A DNA stretch of 64,000 bases from Paracoccaceae bacterium (GCA_018223125.1 JAAEZA010000015.1:1-64000); one strand, 5' to 3'; numbered from the stretch's first letter, positions 45,187 to 54,863 are shown. Program-made: numbers and translations. The notes: a model not told the origin generated them from the sequence alone.

Positions 45187-45905
45187 TATGGCTCCAGTGT
45201 TGGATCGGAGGCGACACGGACCAGCGCGGTGAGATTGCCGAGCGAGTCGATCTGCCGCCCCTCTGTGGTAAAGTTGGACGGGTCGAGCCACGCCTGAAAC
45301 GCCGCTTCAAGCGCGGGCCATTCCTTGTCAATCGCAGCGAACCATGCGGTGTCGCGGTTGCGCCCCTTATACATGGTGGCCTGCCGGAACACGCCTTCAT
45401 AGGAAAAGCCGAGCCGTTGTGCCGCACGCCGCGAGCCTGCATTCAAGGCATCGCATTTCCATTCATAGCGGCGATACCCCGCTTCAAAGGCCCATTTCAT
45501 CATCAGATACATGGCTTCGGTGGCAGAGCGGGTCCGTTGCAGGGCCGGCGCGAAATTGATGTGGCCCACCTCGATCGAACCGGCGTCGGGATCAATCCGC
45601 AGGTAAGAGGCCACTCCGCAAAAGCGGCCCAGTTCCTTGTTCTTGATCGCATAGAAGAAAGGATCACCCTTCTGCGCCATATCGCGCAGCCATTTGTGAT
45701 AGGTGGCTTGCGCGTGGTACGGACCATAAGGCAGATAATCCCAGATCCCTTCAGAGGCATCCTCGGAATTGGCCTTGAACAGATCCCCGCTATGGGCTTC
45801 GGCATTGATACGTTCCAGACGGGCGTAGCGCCCTTCCATCGGTGCATCCTGCGGACGGGGTGGTGCAACCCAGTCCTTCACTTCAAAACCCACAGGTTTG
45901 CCCAT
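45186..45905 (-). CDS. GNAT acetyltransferase (RimJ/RimL-like)
   Basis: 239 residues. The GNAT core covers about 25-185: GRYARLERINAEAHSGDLF, IEVGHINFAPALQRTRSATE with the acetyl-CoA pocket, and YRRYEWKCDALNAGSRRAAQ followed by RLGFSYEGVFRQ, the usual C-terminal motif of RimJ/RimL-type enzymes. It likely acetylates an amino group of a protein or metabolite. It is the first of three coupled genes (acetyltransferase, nitroreductase, EI24 protein). The C-terminal ~40 residues are not part of the domain. Confidence 0.9.
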   Translation of the reverse strand: MGKPVGFEVKDWVAPPRPQDAPMEGRYARLERINAEAHSGDLFKANSEDASEGIWDYLPYGPYHAQATYHKWLRDMAQKGDPFFYAIKNKELGRFCGVASYLRIDPDAGSIEVGHINFAPALQRTRSATEAMYLMMKWAFEAGYRRYEWKCDALNAGSRRAAQRLGFSYEGVFRQATMYKGRNRDTAWFAAIDKEWPALEAAFQAWLDPSNFTTEGRQIDSLGNLTALVRVASDPTLEP

Positions 45906-45990
45906 TCCCTGTCACCTTTTCGCAAGTCATTCCTGACAATTCACATAAACATGCCTGCGCAAATGTCCATAAGCAGGGCGAATTTGATGA

Positions 45991-47217
45991 TCAGCGCAGG
46001 AAACCGGGATTGCCGGCCATGTCCACGCCGGGGAAGACCGTGTTTTCGATCTGCCCGACGGACAGGCCGAACAGGTCATGGGCCGCCCAACCGGCATAGC
46101 GGCGCAGGTCGGCGGTGGGCATCAGATCGCGCCGCTCGTACAGGGCGGCTTCTTCCAGTCCGGGCCAGTCGCCATAGACCTTTCGCCCCTTGATCGCACC
46201 ACCGGCCATGATCATCGCCCCGCCCGTTCCGTGATCGGTTCCGCCGGACCCGTTTTCGCGCACGGTGCGTCCGAATTCCGTCATGCAAAGGACGCAGGTT
46301 TTGTCCCAAACCGGACCGAGCTGCTGGTGCAGGGTCAACAGGGCTGCCTGCAATTCCTTGGACGCATTCCGGATGGAACGGTCCTGCCGCAGATGGGTAT
46401 CCCAGCCGCCTATAGAGAAAGTGGCAAATCGCGTATCTTCCTTCAACCGCTCTGCGGCGAAGGCGGCCAGTCCGCTGGCCCGCTGCGCTTCCTGCGAGGA
46501 TCTCATGCTTTTGAGCATTTCCGCCATCATCTCGGCGTCTTCCTCGTCGCCGTCGCCCTGCATCTGCTCCATCGAAAGCTGCGCGGCGAGCGTCAGGGCC
46601 GTCTGGCCTGCCTGCGCAAACAGCGGGTCTTTGGCATAGATTGCATCAAGCAGCATCTGCCCGTGCGGGGACATATCCACGCGGCTTTCAGGTGCCCAGC
46701 TTGTCACCGGAAAGTCGCCCCGCAGGATCAGCATGCTTTCGCGCCCGATGCTGAAAGCACTGTCCTGTTCTGCACCGGGAATGAGCGAGAGCATCCGGTT
46801 GATCCAGCCGCTGTCCCGCACATTGCCCCCTTCTTCGGCCAGTCCGGCCTCCAGCAGGTCCTGCCCGTCAAAATGGCTGCGCTTGTCGCGATAGGGCGTG
46901 GACACCGCCTGCACGAACCCCAGTTCCCCCGCCTTCCAAAGCGGCAACAGATCAACGAGGTTTTCATTCAGCGCAAAAAAGCCGTCCAGATCGCGGAAGT
47001 CCCGTTTAGAAAGGCCGGGGCGATACTGGCGGAACACCGGCTCCCCGAGCGGCGCGCAGATATCAAGCCCGTCCATGGCCCCGCGCAACACGATCACAAC
47101 CAGCCGGTTGTCCGAGGGGATGGAGGCAAAGGTCACAGGGGTGACGAAGGGGCTTGCCGCAGCAGAGCACCCGATGGCGAGGCTTTGTGCCAGAAACTTG
47201 CGTCGTGAAGCATCCAT
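45991..47217 (-). CDS. DUF1501 protein, Tat-exported
   Basis: 408 residues. A twin-arginine signal is visible: SRRKFLAQSLAIGCSAAASP, cleavage after about residue 30. The body has the DUF1501 pattern: LVVIVLRGAMDGLDICAPLG, VLCMTEFGRTVRENGSGGTD followed by HGTGGAMIMAGGAIKG, which resembles the sulfatase/alkaline-phosphatase fold. The family is known mostly from its constant pairing with DUF1800, as here, 4 bases upstream. A periplasmic hydrolase role is suspected, not shown. Confidence 0.9.
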   Translation of the reverse strand: MDASRRKFLAQSLAIGCSAAASPFVTPVTFASIPSDNRLVVIVLRGAMDGLDICAPLGEPVFRQYRPGLSKRDFRDLDGFFALNENLVDLLPLWKAGELGFVQAVSTPYRDKRSHFDGQDLLEAGLAEEGGNVRDSGWINRMLSLIPGAEQDSAFSIGRESMLILRGDFPVTSWAPESRVDMSPHGQMLLDAIYAKDPLFAQAGQTALTLAAQLSMEQMQGDGDEEDAEMMAEMLKSMRSSQEAQRASGLAAFAAERLKEDTRFATFSIGGWDTHLRQDRSIRNASKELQAALLTLHQQLGPVWDKTCVLCMTEFGRTVRENGSGGTDHGTGGAMIMAGGAIKGRKVYGDWPGLEEAALYERRDLMPTADLRRYAGWAAHDLFGLSVGQIENTVFPGVDMAGNPGFLR

Positions 47218-47221
47218 CGGC

Positions 47222-48583
47222 CTATCTCCTGTTAAATTCGGGCGAGGCCAGAACCAGTGTCAGCCCCTCTACCCGCCGTTCCGCACCGGACACGGCAAAT
47301 TTCAAAGTTCCACCCGAAAGTTCCCGCAAGGCCGTGTCGATAAAGACGCGCGGGTCCAGATCCTGCCCCCATTGCGTTGTCGTGGTCAAAGCCCATTGCA
47401 ATCGCCCTGCAAGCCCTTGCGGAGTGATCCAGGCTTCGGCCTCCTCCGGCCAGCCGTTAGGACCGGGCGCCTTGCGCAGCGGTTGGCCCATAAACTGCAT
47501 CGGCAGGATCAGCTGTTTGTTGACCTGCCCGTTAGAAGGTTTTTTGTAATCCTGCGGCGTGACGCCCAGCGCACGATAGCTTGACACCATGAAATCAAAC
47601 GGCTGCTTGGTTTTCTGCCCCAATGGCGCCCAAGCTGCGGGGTGGTCAAGCATGGCACCGTAAACACTCGGCAAATCGCCGTCGGTTTGCACAAAAGCCT
47701 GTTCCATATGGTCGATCAGGGATTGTTCCGGCGTGTCAGAGACAAAATGCACCGCCAGCTTGCGGGCAATGTGGCGGGCGGTGTCAGGGTGGCGCGCCAC
47801 ATCCCGCAGGAAGGCTTCTATGTGGCTGCGTTTTGCGGGATCACCGCCATAGGTCTTGCCCAGCACCGTTTCCGCCCCCGGCTCTGCCTTGCGCTTGTTG
47901 AATTTGGCACCGTCCTTGTTGAAATCCAGGCCTGTCAGCAATTCGGCCAGCTGGCGCACATCATTTTGTGTATACGCACCACCAACGCCCATCGTGTGCA
48001 GTTCCAGCACCTCACGGGCGAGGTTTTCGTTCAGCCCCTGTTTCTTGCGTTTCCCCACGGGGGAGTTCGGTCCGGTAGAGCGCACCTGATCCAGATAAAT
48101 CAGCATTGAGGGATGGGTCACGGCAGAGACCAGCAGATCCCCGAAGCTGCCGGTAATATGCGGGCGCAATCCTTCTTCGATGTAATTCCCCCAAAGCGCA
48201 TTGCCGGCCCGCCCCTTGGGGATCACTGTAAAGTGGTCCATCCAGAAGAACGCGATCCTCTCGCGAAAGCCCTGCCCGTCCATCATCGCGCGCTGAAACA
48301 GATGGCGGGTGTCATCGCCCCGCATCCGGTTGCGCAGTCGCGTAGCCTTTTTCAGTTCCGGCTTAACGGAGTCATCGCCCTTTTTCATCGTGTTGCGCAA
48401 TTGCTGATAGGCACGCTGGATCGCCAGCCGTTCCTCCAGCATCGGCCCCGCAAACCGGGCAACACCTTCGTCGGGACCGCGCAATTGCGCCATCAGGTCG
48501 TCAACGCCCGCAACATCCCGATCCGTCGGTGAAAATCCGTAGCCAAAGCGAAACGCCGATTTGGTAGCAAAGCTCTGTTCCAT
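47222..48583 (-). CDS. DUF1800 protein
   Basis: 453 residues. Family marks are FRFGYGFSPTDRDVAGVDDL, RIAFFWMDHFTVIPKGRAGN, LNENLAREVLELHTMGVGGA plus YTQNDVRQLAELLTGLDF, all in the usual order. No signal peptide is evident, although the partner DUF1501 has a Tat signal, so it may be co-exported with it. The stop is 4 bases before the DUF1501 start. Biochemical function is unknown. Confidence 0.9.
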   Translation of the reverse strand: MEQSFATKSAFRFGYGFSPTDRDVAGVDDLMAQLRGPDEGVARFAGPMLEERLAIQRAYQQLRNTMKKGDDSVKPELKKATRLRNRMRGDDTRHLFQRAMMDGQGFRERIAFFWMDHFTVIPKGRAGNALWGNYIEEGLRPHITGSFGDLLVSAVTHPSMLIYLDQVRSTGPNSPVGKRKKQGLNENLAREVLELHTMGVGGAYTQNDVRQLAELLTGLDFNKDGAKFNKRKAEPGAETVLGKTYGGDPAKRSHIEAFLRDVARHPDTARHIARKLAVHFVSDTPEQSLIDHMEQAFVQTDGDLPSVYGAMLDHPAAWAPLGQKTKQPFDFMVSSYRALGVTPQDYKKPSNGQVNKQLILPMQFMGQPLRKAPGPNGWPEEAEAWITPQGLAGRLQWALTTTTQWGQDLDPRVFIDTALRELSGGTLKFAVSGAERRVEGLTLVLASPEFNRR

Positions 48584-48749
48584 GAAAGCCCCGTATCCTT
48601 CCCCTGCACCGCCCGATCATGTGCGCGGCGTCTGTGTGATATCTAGGTTTATAATGCGGTTATACAAACCCGCGACATAAATTCTCTGCCGCTCTGGCTT
48701 TTGCGCGGAAACCGACGCATAGTGCCTGAAATTTACCAAAGGATACCCG

Positions 48750-49355
48750 ATGGAACTGTTCCATGCCCCCGGCACTGTTGCCCTTGCCAGCCTGATTGCC
48801 CTGCATGAAGCCGGCCTGCCTTTCACCGCGACACTGGTTGATTTCGGATCAACCCAGCAGCAATCGAAAGAGTATCTGCAAACCAATCCCAAGGGGCGCG
48901 TGCCTGCGCTGGTTTGCGATCAGGGCATCCTGAGCGAAACCCCCGCCATTCTGGCCTATATCGCAGCTTTGGTGCCAGAGCGCGAGCTTGCGCCACGCGA
49001 CCCTTTTGCCTTTGCCAAATGGCAGGAATTCAACAGTTATCTGGCCTCTACCGTGCATGTGAACCATGCCCACCGGAAACGGGGGCATCGCTGGGCGAAG
49101 CAAGCTACCAGCCTTGAGGATATGGCTTCACAGGTCAAAACCACGATGTTTGAGAGTTTTGCCCTGATACAGGAGCATTACCTGAAGGGGCCTTGGGTGA
49201 TGGGCGGGCAATATACGCTGGCGGACGGTTACCTGTTTAAAGCCGCAAGCTGGCTGGAAGGCGACGGGGTAGACATCACCACCCTGCCCCGTATCGCCGC
49301 CCATTATGAAGCGATGAAACAGCGCCCCGCCGTGCAAAAGGCGCTGTCTTATTAG
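48750..49355 (+). CDS. Glutathione S-transferase family protein
   Basis: 201 residues. MELFHAPGTVALASLIALHE begins the thioredoxin-like domain; NPKGRVPALVCDQGILSETP and AILAYIAALVPE give the glutathione site; the helical domain has PWVMGGQYTLADGYLFKAAS (the N-capping box). It differs from the GST at 10418 by lacking an Arg-rich head, so the two are not recent duplicates. AAGGA 8 bases before the ATG supports the start. Substrate unknown. Confidence 0.9.
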   Translation: MELFHAPGTVALASLIALHEAGLPFTATLVDFGSTQQQSKEYLQTNPKGRVPALVCDQGILSETPAILAYIAALVPERELAPRDPFAFAKWQEFNSYLASTVHVNHAHRKRGHRWAKQATSLEDMASQVKTTMFESFALIQEHYLKGPWVMGGQYTLADGYLFKAASWLEGDGVDITTLPRIAAHYEAMKQRPAVQKALSY

Positions 49356-49371
49356 GATTTGACACCGTGAA

Positions 49372-50184
49372 CTAGCGCAGGGCGATCCCGTTCTGCGCCA
49401 GCCACATCCGCCACAATGCAGGCGTGCCATCAAACACGTTAAGGTCAATATCGCCGGGTGATCCGGGCACACGGCCTGTGCCGCTATATTGCCAGAAGAC
49501 CCAGCGCTCCCCCGGATAGACGTTAGACGGATGATCCGCGACCGAACGCAGCCAGTAAGGATAGCCGTTCAACCGCCCCAGATCGTTTTCCTTGTAGAAA
49601 TCCGGTGTGGTGTAGATCACCGGACGCTTGCCGTAATGGGCCTCTACGATCCGCAAAAATGTGCGCATGTCATTGCGCACGGTTTCCCCGTCAGGGCGCA
49701 AACGGCAAGTCCGCGACTGGTGGTTCCACTCAATATCAAGTACCGGCGGCAGCGCAGCCGGATCTTTGGGCACATGCCGGATAAACCAGCGCGCCTGTTC
49801 TTCGGGTGTGCGGCAGAAATAGTAGAAATGATAGGCGCCGCGCGGAATACCCACGCGGGCCGCCTCCCGCCAGTGGTGGTAGAACTGGGGATCCGTGTGA
49901 TCGCCCCCTTCGGTCGCCTTGATAAACCCGAAAGAGATATGATTGGCCCGCAACTGGTCCCAGTCTAGCCCGATCTGATAGCGCGACACATCCACCCCGT
50001 GCACCGGATAGTGCCACGGTTTGGAGCCGGTCCATTCCACCGGATCGCTGTCGGCAAATTTCGGGTTGCCGGACACCATTTCGGGTGGCGGTTGCACCTT
50101 GGTTGTCTTTGGAACCTGTTGCTGGCGGTTGTTCCCGCAACTGACCAGTCCGATGACCATCAATAGGATGATAAAATACCGCAC
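49372..50184 (-). CDS. Lipoprotein lysozyme, glycoside hydrolase family 25
   Basis: 270 residues. Lipoprotein signal with lipobox GLVSC (Cys16). The GH25 barrel starts at VHGVDVSRYQIGLDWDQLRA, carries the catalytic acids in VLDIEWN (Asp150, Glu152) and ends with RWVFWQYSGTGRVPGSPGDI then DLNVFDG. The enzyme cleaves peptidoglycan beta-1,4 bonds, here anchored in the periplasmic face of a membrane. The start is GTG 50184 behind AGGGGG. It converges on the GST gene; no partner gene is evident. Confidence 0.93.
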   Translation of the reverse strand: MRYFIILLMVIGLVSCGNNRQQQVPKTTKVQPPPEMVSGNPKFADSDPVEWTGSKPWHYPVHGVDVSRYQIGLDWDQLRANHISFGFIKATEGGDHTDPQFYHHWREAARVGIPRGAYHFYYFCRTPEEQARWFIRHVPKDPAALPPVLDIEWNHQSRTCRLRPDGETVRNDMRTFLRIVEAHYGKRPVIYTTPDFYKENDLGRLNGYPYWLRSVADHPSNVYPGERWVFWQYSGTGRVPGSPGDIDLNVFDGTPALWRMWLAQNGIALR

Positions 50185-50325
50185 GCTGCCCCCTACGCTT
50201 CCGGCTGGATTAATTCTGCCTGTTTTTCTTTTTCAATCTAGCGCATCAGCCGCAAAGACCACATGAAAATTCCGCCGGATTTGCGGTATCGGCAAGAATC
50301 CCCCATGCTGCTGCCGCGAAAGCGG

Positions 50326-52680
50326 TTACGGCTCGTCCGGCACGGGCTTTGGCGGGCCTGCGGGTTTGTCGATTGCGTCCTGCGCCGCGCCGGCCACCGC
50401 CTTTTGCGTATCAGGATCAAGCTGATCGCCCCCTGCGATTTCCACCTTCACATTGCGCTCTGCCATGCGGATGCCGTTGGCCTCAAATATGTCGCGCACT
50501 TTCTGATAGGCATCACGGCGCACCAGCCACTGTTCGCCCGGTTTGGTCATGAACTTGACGCCCACCACCATGTTGAACTCTTCCATGCGACGTACGCCTT
50601 GGGATTTCAGCGTGGACAGGATGCTTGGCCCGTAGTGTTCGTTCGCTTTCAACTCTGCGCCCACCTTTTTAACCAACTTCTTGACCAGCATCAGATCCGT
50701 ATCAAAGGGCACGCGGAACTCCAGCTTCATGATCACCCAGTCGCGGGAATGGTTGGTCAGGGATTTCAGCTCGCCATAAGGGACTGTGTGGACCTTGCCG
50801 CGGTGATGGCGGATACGCATGGAGCGGATCGAGATGCTTTCCACCGTCCCCACCAGATCCCCCACTTCGATGTATTCCCCGAGGCGGAAGGCATCGTCGA
50901 TCAGGAAGAAAATACCCGCCACAATATCGCGCACCAGCGATTGCGTGCCAAAGCCGATGGCGATGCCAAGGATACCCGCCCCCGCCAGCAACGGCGCAAT
51001 ATTCACGCCAAGCGCCGTCAGCACACTCAGCCCCACCATCGTCAACAGCGTGACCATAAGAATTGTGCGCAGCAACGGCAGTAGCGTAATCATCCGCGCC
51101 TCCGGTCCGGGGGCCTGCCCGTCCACCGGAGGCTCGTAATCCGCGATGCGCTTGTCGATTACGGTTTTGGCCCATGTCCAGACCAGATCCGCAAACAGCA
51201 GGGCCACAAAACTGTCCACCAGCACTTCAAGCGCCCGCCCCGCCATACTCCGATCCTCGGACAGGGACAGGATGTTCACGCCCCACACCGATGCCAGCGC
51301 CAGCACCGCTGCGATCAGCAACACAAATCGGGCGGCCCGTTTCACAATAGGCCGCGTGGTTGCGTAAGGGTCGTGGAACTCGGGCGCGGCGGGCGGTTCT
51401 ACGGCAAGCGCACTGTCTTGGGTTTCGCCCTCTTGCGCCACCTCTGCCTGCCGCGCCGCTTCCGCTGCCTCGAATGCAGCAAGTTCTGCTGCCGCTTCGG
51501 CCTCGTGTTGCTCGTGCAATGCTGCGGTGGATTGATCGAAGAAATGGTCGATCCACGCCGCAAGCAACCTTAGCCCCGGAACCGCCAGACCGACGATCAC
51601 AAGGGTCCACATCATTGCAAAGGCTCCGATCAGCCAGAACCCGAAGGCTGCACCGACCGAAACGAGGGCATAGTTGCGCCAGAAACGGGTGACAGAGGGA
51701 TTACAGGGTGTCTCTGTCAGGCGGGGTACACGGCGGAACCCGATCCAGATGCAGCCCCATGCAACCAGCAGGATCACCCCTGCCAGCATCACGCTCTGGG
51801 CCAGCACAACCGCCTGTAAGTCCGCAGCCATATCCTGAAACGCGGACATCCGTGCCAACAAGAATGAAAGCACAACCGCGAGTCCGACCGAAACCGACAG
51901 CACACACAGCAACCTGTGCAGATGTTTCGCAACGGGTGTGCCATAAGGCACCAACCGCAGTTCCGGCGCAAAAGGCGCCTGAACGAACAGGGACAGGGTC
52001 AAAATCGCCCTGACAACCAGCACAAGTGTCAGGAAGTCCAGCACCACGGCTGCTACCAGAGGGGGCCAGTGGAACATCTCAAACGTGCCGATACTTCCGA
52101 TAGCAAAGACCAGCAGGCCACCCAGAATAATCGCCGCCCGCGACGCTGCTCCGGCAAGTTTTTGCAAAGGGGCTTCTTTCGGGGCGAGTTCGATACGCAA
52201 CAAAGCCATATCGAGATAGCGCCGGTAAAGCCACTCCAGCCCGAAACCGATCACAAGAAAGGTCAATAAATAGGTCAGTGACCGCACTTTTTGCGCCGGT
52301 GAAAGCTGACTCTCCCAATGGGCACCAAGCACTTCGGGAACGCGCGGAATAATCTTCCAGGCAAGCCCAAGCGATTCTACCCGTTCCCCGAAGGCAGCCA
52401 GCCGTGTTTCGATAATCTGGCGAAAGCTGGCCTTGGCAGCATTTGCGGTCAACTCCTCCGAGGGGCCGGCAGCCTCCTCCAACCAGTTCTGTATCTGCGG
52501 ATCAGCCAGCAGGCGCATTAGCTCCCTGATATCATTCGGAGAAGCGTTTCCCGCATCTGTCGGGGCTTCGGTTTCTTGCGGTGCTGGGACAATTTGCGCG
52601 ACGGCAGGCGCTGCGACCAGTCCGGCACAGACAGCCATACACAGCAGCAGACGGCGTATTACCGCCGCCAGCCGGATCAT
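50326..52680 (-). CDS. Large mechanosensitive channel, MscS/MscK type
   Basis: 784 residues. A signal peptide (LLLCMAVCAGLVAAPAVAQ) and a periplasmic head of about 100 residues precede some nine or ten membrane segments. The MscS core is near the C-terminus: pore helix GVNIAPLLAGAGILGIAIGF, then DIVAGIFFLIDDAFRLGEYI, and the cytoplasmic beta domain with EVGDLVGTVESISIRSMRIR. A low-complexity Ala/Glu loop (about 385-430) lies between. The channel opens under osmotic downshock. Its start overlaps the 2Fe-2S protein gene by four bases (ATGA). Confidence 0.93.
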   Translation of the reverse strand: MIRLAAVIRRLLLCMAVCAGLVAAPAVAQIVPAPQETEAPTDAGNASPNDIRELMRLLADPQIQNWLEEAAGPSEELTANAAKASFRQIIETRLAAFGERVESLGLAWKIIPRVPEVLGAHWESQLSPAQKVRSLTYLLTFLVIGFGLEWLYRRYLDMALLRIELAPKEAPLQKLAGAASRAAIILGGLLVFAIGSIGTFEMFHWPPLVAAVVLDFLTLVLVVRAILTLSLFVQAPFAPELRLVPYGTPVAKHLHRLLCVLSVSVGLAVVLSFLLARMSAFQDMAADLQAVVLAQSVMLAGVILLVAWGCIWIGFRRVPRLTETPCNPSVTRFWRNYALVSVGAAFGFWLIGAFAMMWTLVIVGLAVPGLRLLAAWIDHFFDQSTAALHEQHEAEAAAELAAFEAAEAARQAEVAQEGETQDSALAVEPPAAPEFHDPYATTRPIVKRAARFVLLIAAVLALASVWGVNILSLSEDRSMAGRALEVLVDSFVALLFADLVWTWAKTVIDKRIADYEPPVDGQAPGPEARMITLLPLLRTILMVTLLTMVGLSVLTALGVNIAPLLAGAGILGIAIGFGTQSLVRDIVAGIFFLIDDAFRLGEYIEVGDLVGTVESISIRSMRIRHHRGKVHTVPYGELKSLTNHSRDWVIMKLEFRVPFDTDLMLVKKLVKKVGAELKANEHYGPSILSTLKSQGVRRMEEFNMVVGVKFMTKPGEQWLVRRDAYQKVRDIFEANGIRMAERNVKVEIAGGDQLDPDTQKAVAGAAQDAIDKPAGPPKPVPDEP

Positions 52681-53837
52681 GAGGTTTCCCCCGCCACCTG
52701 CCCGCCTCTGGCACGGGTTTGCGCATAATCGAGGTCGGAATAATCCGGCTGAACCACCCGCTCCACTTCAAGAAACCCGTCCTGGGGGTGAAGCTGACAG
52801 GCCAGCCGCTCGCGCGGGCCTGCGTTCCAGTGGTCCAGCACCTTGCGCTCTCGTGCATCGGGGGGAGGCAGATGGTCTTCGCCTTTCAGCACGCGCACAC
52901 GGCAGGTGCCACAGCGTCCCCTGCCACGGCAGACATTCGCGTGGGGTATATCGTTCAACCGTGCCATTTCCAGAAGGGTCTGGCCGGACTGCCCCGCAAA
53001 AGCGGCCTTGCGACGCCCCAGATAGTTAACCTGCACGCGGCCTTTGTCCTGCACCGCAATCCGCACCGCCCGCGCCGCGAATGCCAGTACCACCAGAACC
53101 AGAGACACCTGCCCCGCCACCCTGCCGTTCCGCTTGGCCGCCGTCACGATTTGGCGGGCTGTCTCCGGTGATACTTTCGGCCCCGCCCCGTTCGGATCAT
53201 CAGCCATCACATAGCCGGTGCCACCCTCCGCCAGCGGGATGACCTGCCGTCCGGCCTCTACGTAGCCGAGCAACGCAATCACCGGCACTATAACCACAAC
53301 CGGATAAAACACCCGCAAGGTCCGCGCCGAACCGTCCCGCGACCGCAGCCAGGTATAAACCCCGATGGTCCCGTGCAACCAGACCACGACCAGCAGGACA
53401 ACCTGACGCAAGCCGTCCACCGGCGACAGGGTCCAGAAAAACCGCAGCACCAGATCATAGGTCGCAACAAGGCCCAGCGCCGGATAGGCCATGATCCCGA
53501 ATACATGGGGCGCAAGCAGGGGCACGATCAGGATACCGGCGACAAGCTGTGCCATGTCATAGGCCGGAATACGCAACGTGTTGCGAAGATAGATTGACAC
53601 CAGCGCAGAGATAAAATGCACCAGCAGCGCAACAGCAAGTACAATCCGCATGACCGGACCGGTCCAGAGCCCGCTTAGCACCCAGCGCCATTGATCCATC
53701 AGGGCAACCGAATGCAGCCCGAGCGCGAGATTCACCAGATGGCAGGTGATGAAAGCGAACAGCACAAGGCCGCTGCCAATCATCAGCCCACGGCGCACAC
53801 CGGTCAGATTTACAGGTTCCGGCGGTGCTTCGGACAT
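52677..53837 (-). CDS. Membrane-bound 2Fe-2S protein with cytochrome-b-like helices
   Basis: 386 residues. Residues 1-245 hold about six membrane helices with histidines at helix positions suited to heme (CHLVNLALGLHS, LLVHFISALVSIYL, VVVWLHGTIGVYTWL), resembling the fumarate-reductase cytochrome b anchor. Residues 280-375 are a plant-type ferredoxin domain: Cys303, Cys309, Cys312 (CRGRGRCGTC) and Cys347. The order is like the sensory part of alphaproteobacterial adenylate cyclases of the CyaC type, but the cyclase domain is absent. ATG 53837 is used; a TTG at 53858 would add seven residues. It is upstream of and coupled to the MscS gene. Confidence 0.82.
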   Translation of the reverse strand: MSEAPPEPVNLTGVRRGLMIGSGLVLFAFITCHLVNLALGLHSVALMDQWRWVLSGLWTGPVMRIVLAVALLVHFISALVSIYLRNTLRIPAYDMAQLVAGILIVPLLAPHVFGIMAYPALGLVATYDLVLRFFWTLSPVDGLRQVVLLVVVWLHGTIGVYTWLRSRDGSARTLRVFYPVVVIVPVIALLGYVEAGRQVIPLAEGGTGYVMADDPNGAGPKVSPETARQIVTAAKRNGRVAGQVSLVLVVLAFAARAVRIAVQDKGRVQVNYLGRRKAAFAGQSGQTLLEMARLNDIPHANVCRGRGRCGTCRVRVLKGEDHLPPPDARERKVLDHWNAGPRERLACQLHPQDGFLEVERVVQPDYSDLDYAQTRARGGQVAGETS

Positions 53838-53955
53838 CGGGCAAAATCCCTCGGACAAACGGCCTTATAAACGGGCAGGCTCGGTAAATTTCGGTTTAAT
53901 ACCCTGATCCAATCCCAATCCGTCCTGTTAAACAAGGTTTTCCTGAACAAACGCC

Positions 53956-54723
53956 CTAGTCTTTGAAGCTTGACGCAATTTTACGCAATCCGGTCACCAT
54001 TGTAAGCGCATCCACAGCCACCGCCGCAAAATTCACCCCCCAGCCAATCGCCTGCCGCGCAAAATCGGGATCCGTACACATGATCCCTGCGGTCTTGCCC
54101 GCAGCACGAATGCGCAGCACCGCATCTTCCATTGCCGCCATAACCTCTGGCGCCTCAGGAGTATCGAGATGCCCCATATCAGCCGCCAGATCCGCAGGTC
54201 CGATGAACACCGCATCCACCCCGTCAACGGCGAGAATTTCGTCCAGATTATCCAATGCCCGCTGCGATTCCGCCTGCACGATAAGACAAATCTGCGCATT
54301 GGCGGTGGCGGTATAATCAGCGATGCCCGTCCAGCGCGACGCCCGCCCTACAGCCGCCCCGACCCCGCGCACCCCGTCGGGTGCATAGCGCGTCGCACGC
54401 ACCATCGCCTCTGCCTGTGCGCCATTTTCAACCATTGGCACCATCACGGTCTGCGCCCCTGCATCCAGCACCTGTTTGATGATCCAGTCCTCGCCCACAG
54501 GCACCCGCACAGCGATTGCGGATTCTGTTCCCTGCAAGGCCCCGATCTGGGCTGAAACCTGACCGATACCATTCGGCCCGTGCTCTGCGTCGATCAACAC
54601 CCAGTCAAATCCAACGGTCCCGACGATCTCGCTGGCATAGGGCGATACAAGCGAAAGCCAGCATCCTGTTTGCAACTGCCCTGCTGCGAGCCGCTCTTTC
54701 AATTTATTCACCGGCGCTGCCAT
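53956..54723 (-). CDS. HpcH/HpaI-type aldolase
   Basis: 255 residues, class II metal aldolase that splits 4-hydroxy-2-oxo acids. Motifs are GFDWVLIDAEHGPNGIGQV, VMVPMVENGAQAEAMVRA, the metal-site Glu in QAESQRALDNLDEILAVDGV and DAVFIGPADLAADMG. The enzyme could serve aromatic or sugar-acid breakdown (2-dehydro-3-deoxyglucarate or 4-hydroxy-2-oxoheptanedioate types). GGAGGG before the ATG supports the start. It is divergent from argE; no pathway genes are adjacent. Confidence 0.92.
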   Translation of the reverse strand: MAAPVNKLKERLAAGQLQTGCWLSLVSPYASEIVGTVGFDWVLIDAEHGPNGIGQVSAQIGALQGTESAIAVRVPVGEDWIIKQVLDAGAQTVMVPMVENGAQAEAMVRATRYAPDGVRGVGAAVGRASRWTGIADYTATANAQICLIVQAESQRALDNLDEILAVDGVDAVFIGPADLAADMGHLDTPEAPEVMAAMEDAVLRIRAAGKTAGIMCTDPDFARQAIGWGVNFAAVAVDALTMVTGLRKIASSFKD

Positions 54724-54863
54724 GATTTTTCCCTCCCTCGAATGAAATCATACCTGCCAGAAACCATATCCCCCGACAAAACACCACTCTGACGCGAAGG
54801 GTCTTTCCCTTGTCCGTGTGCTTGGGTTAGGAACAGCGCGAACATCCCAAGCAGGACAAACCC

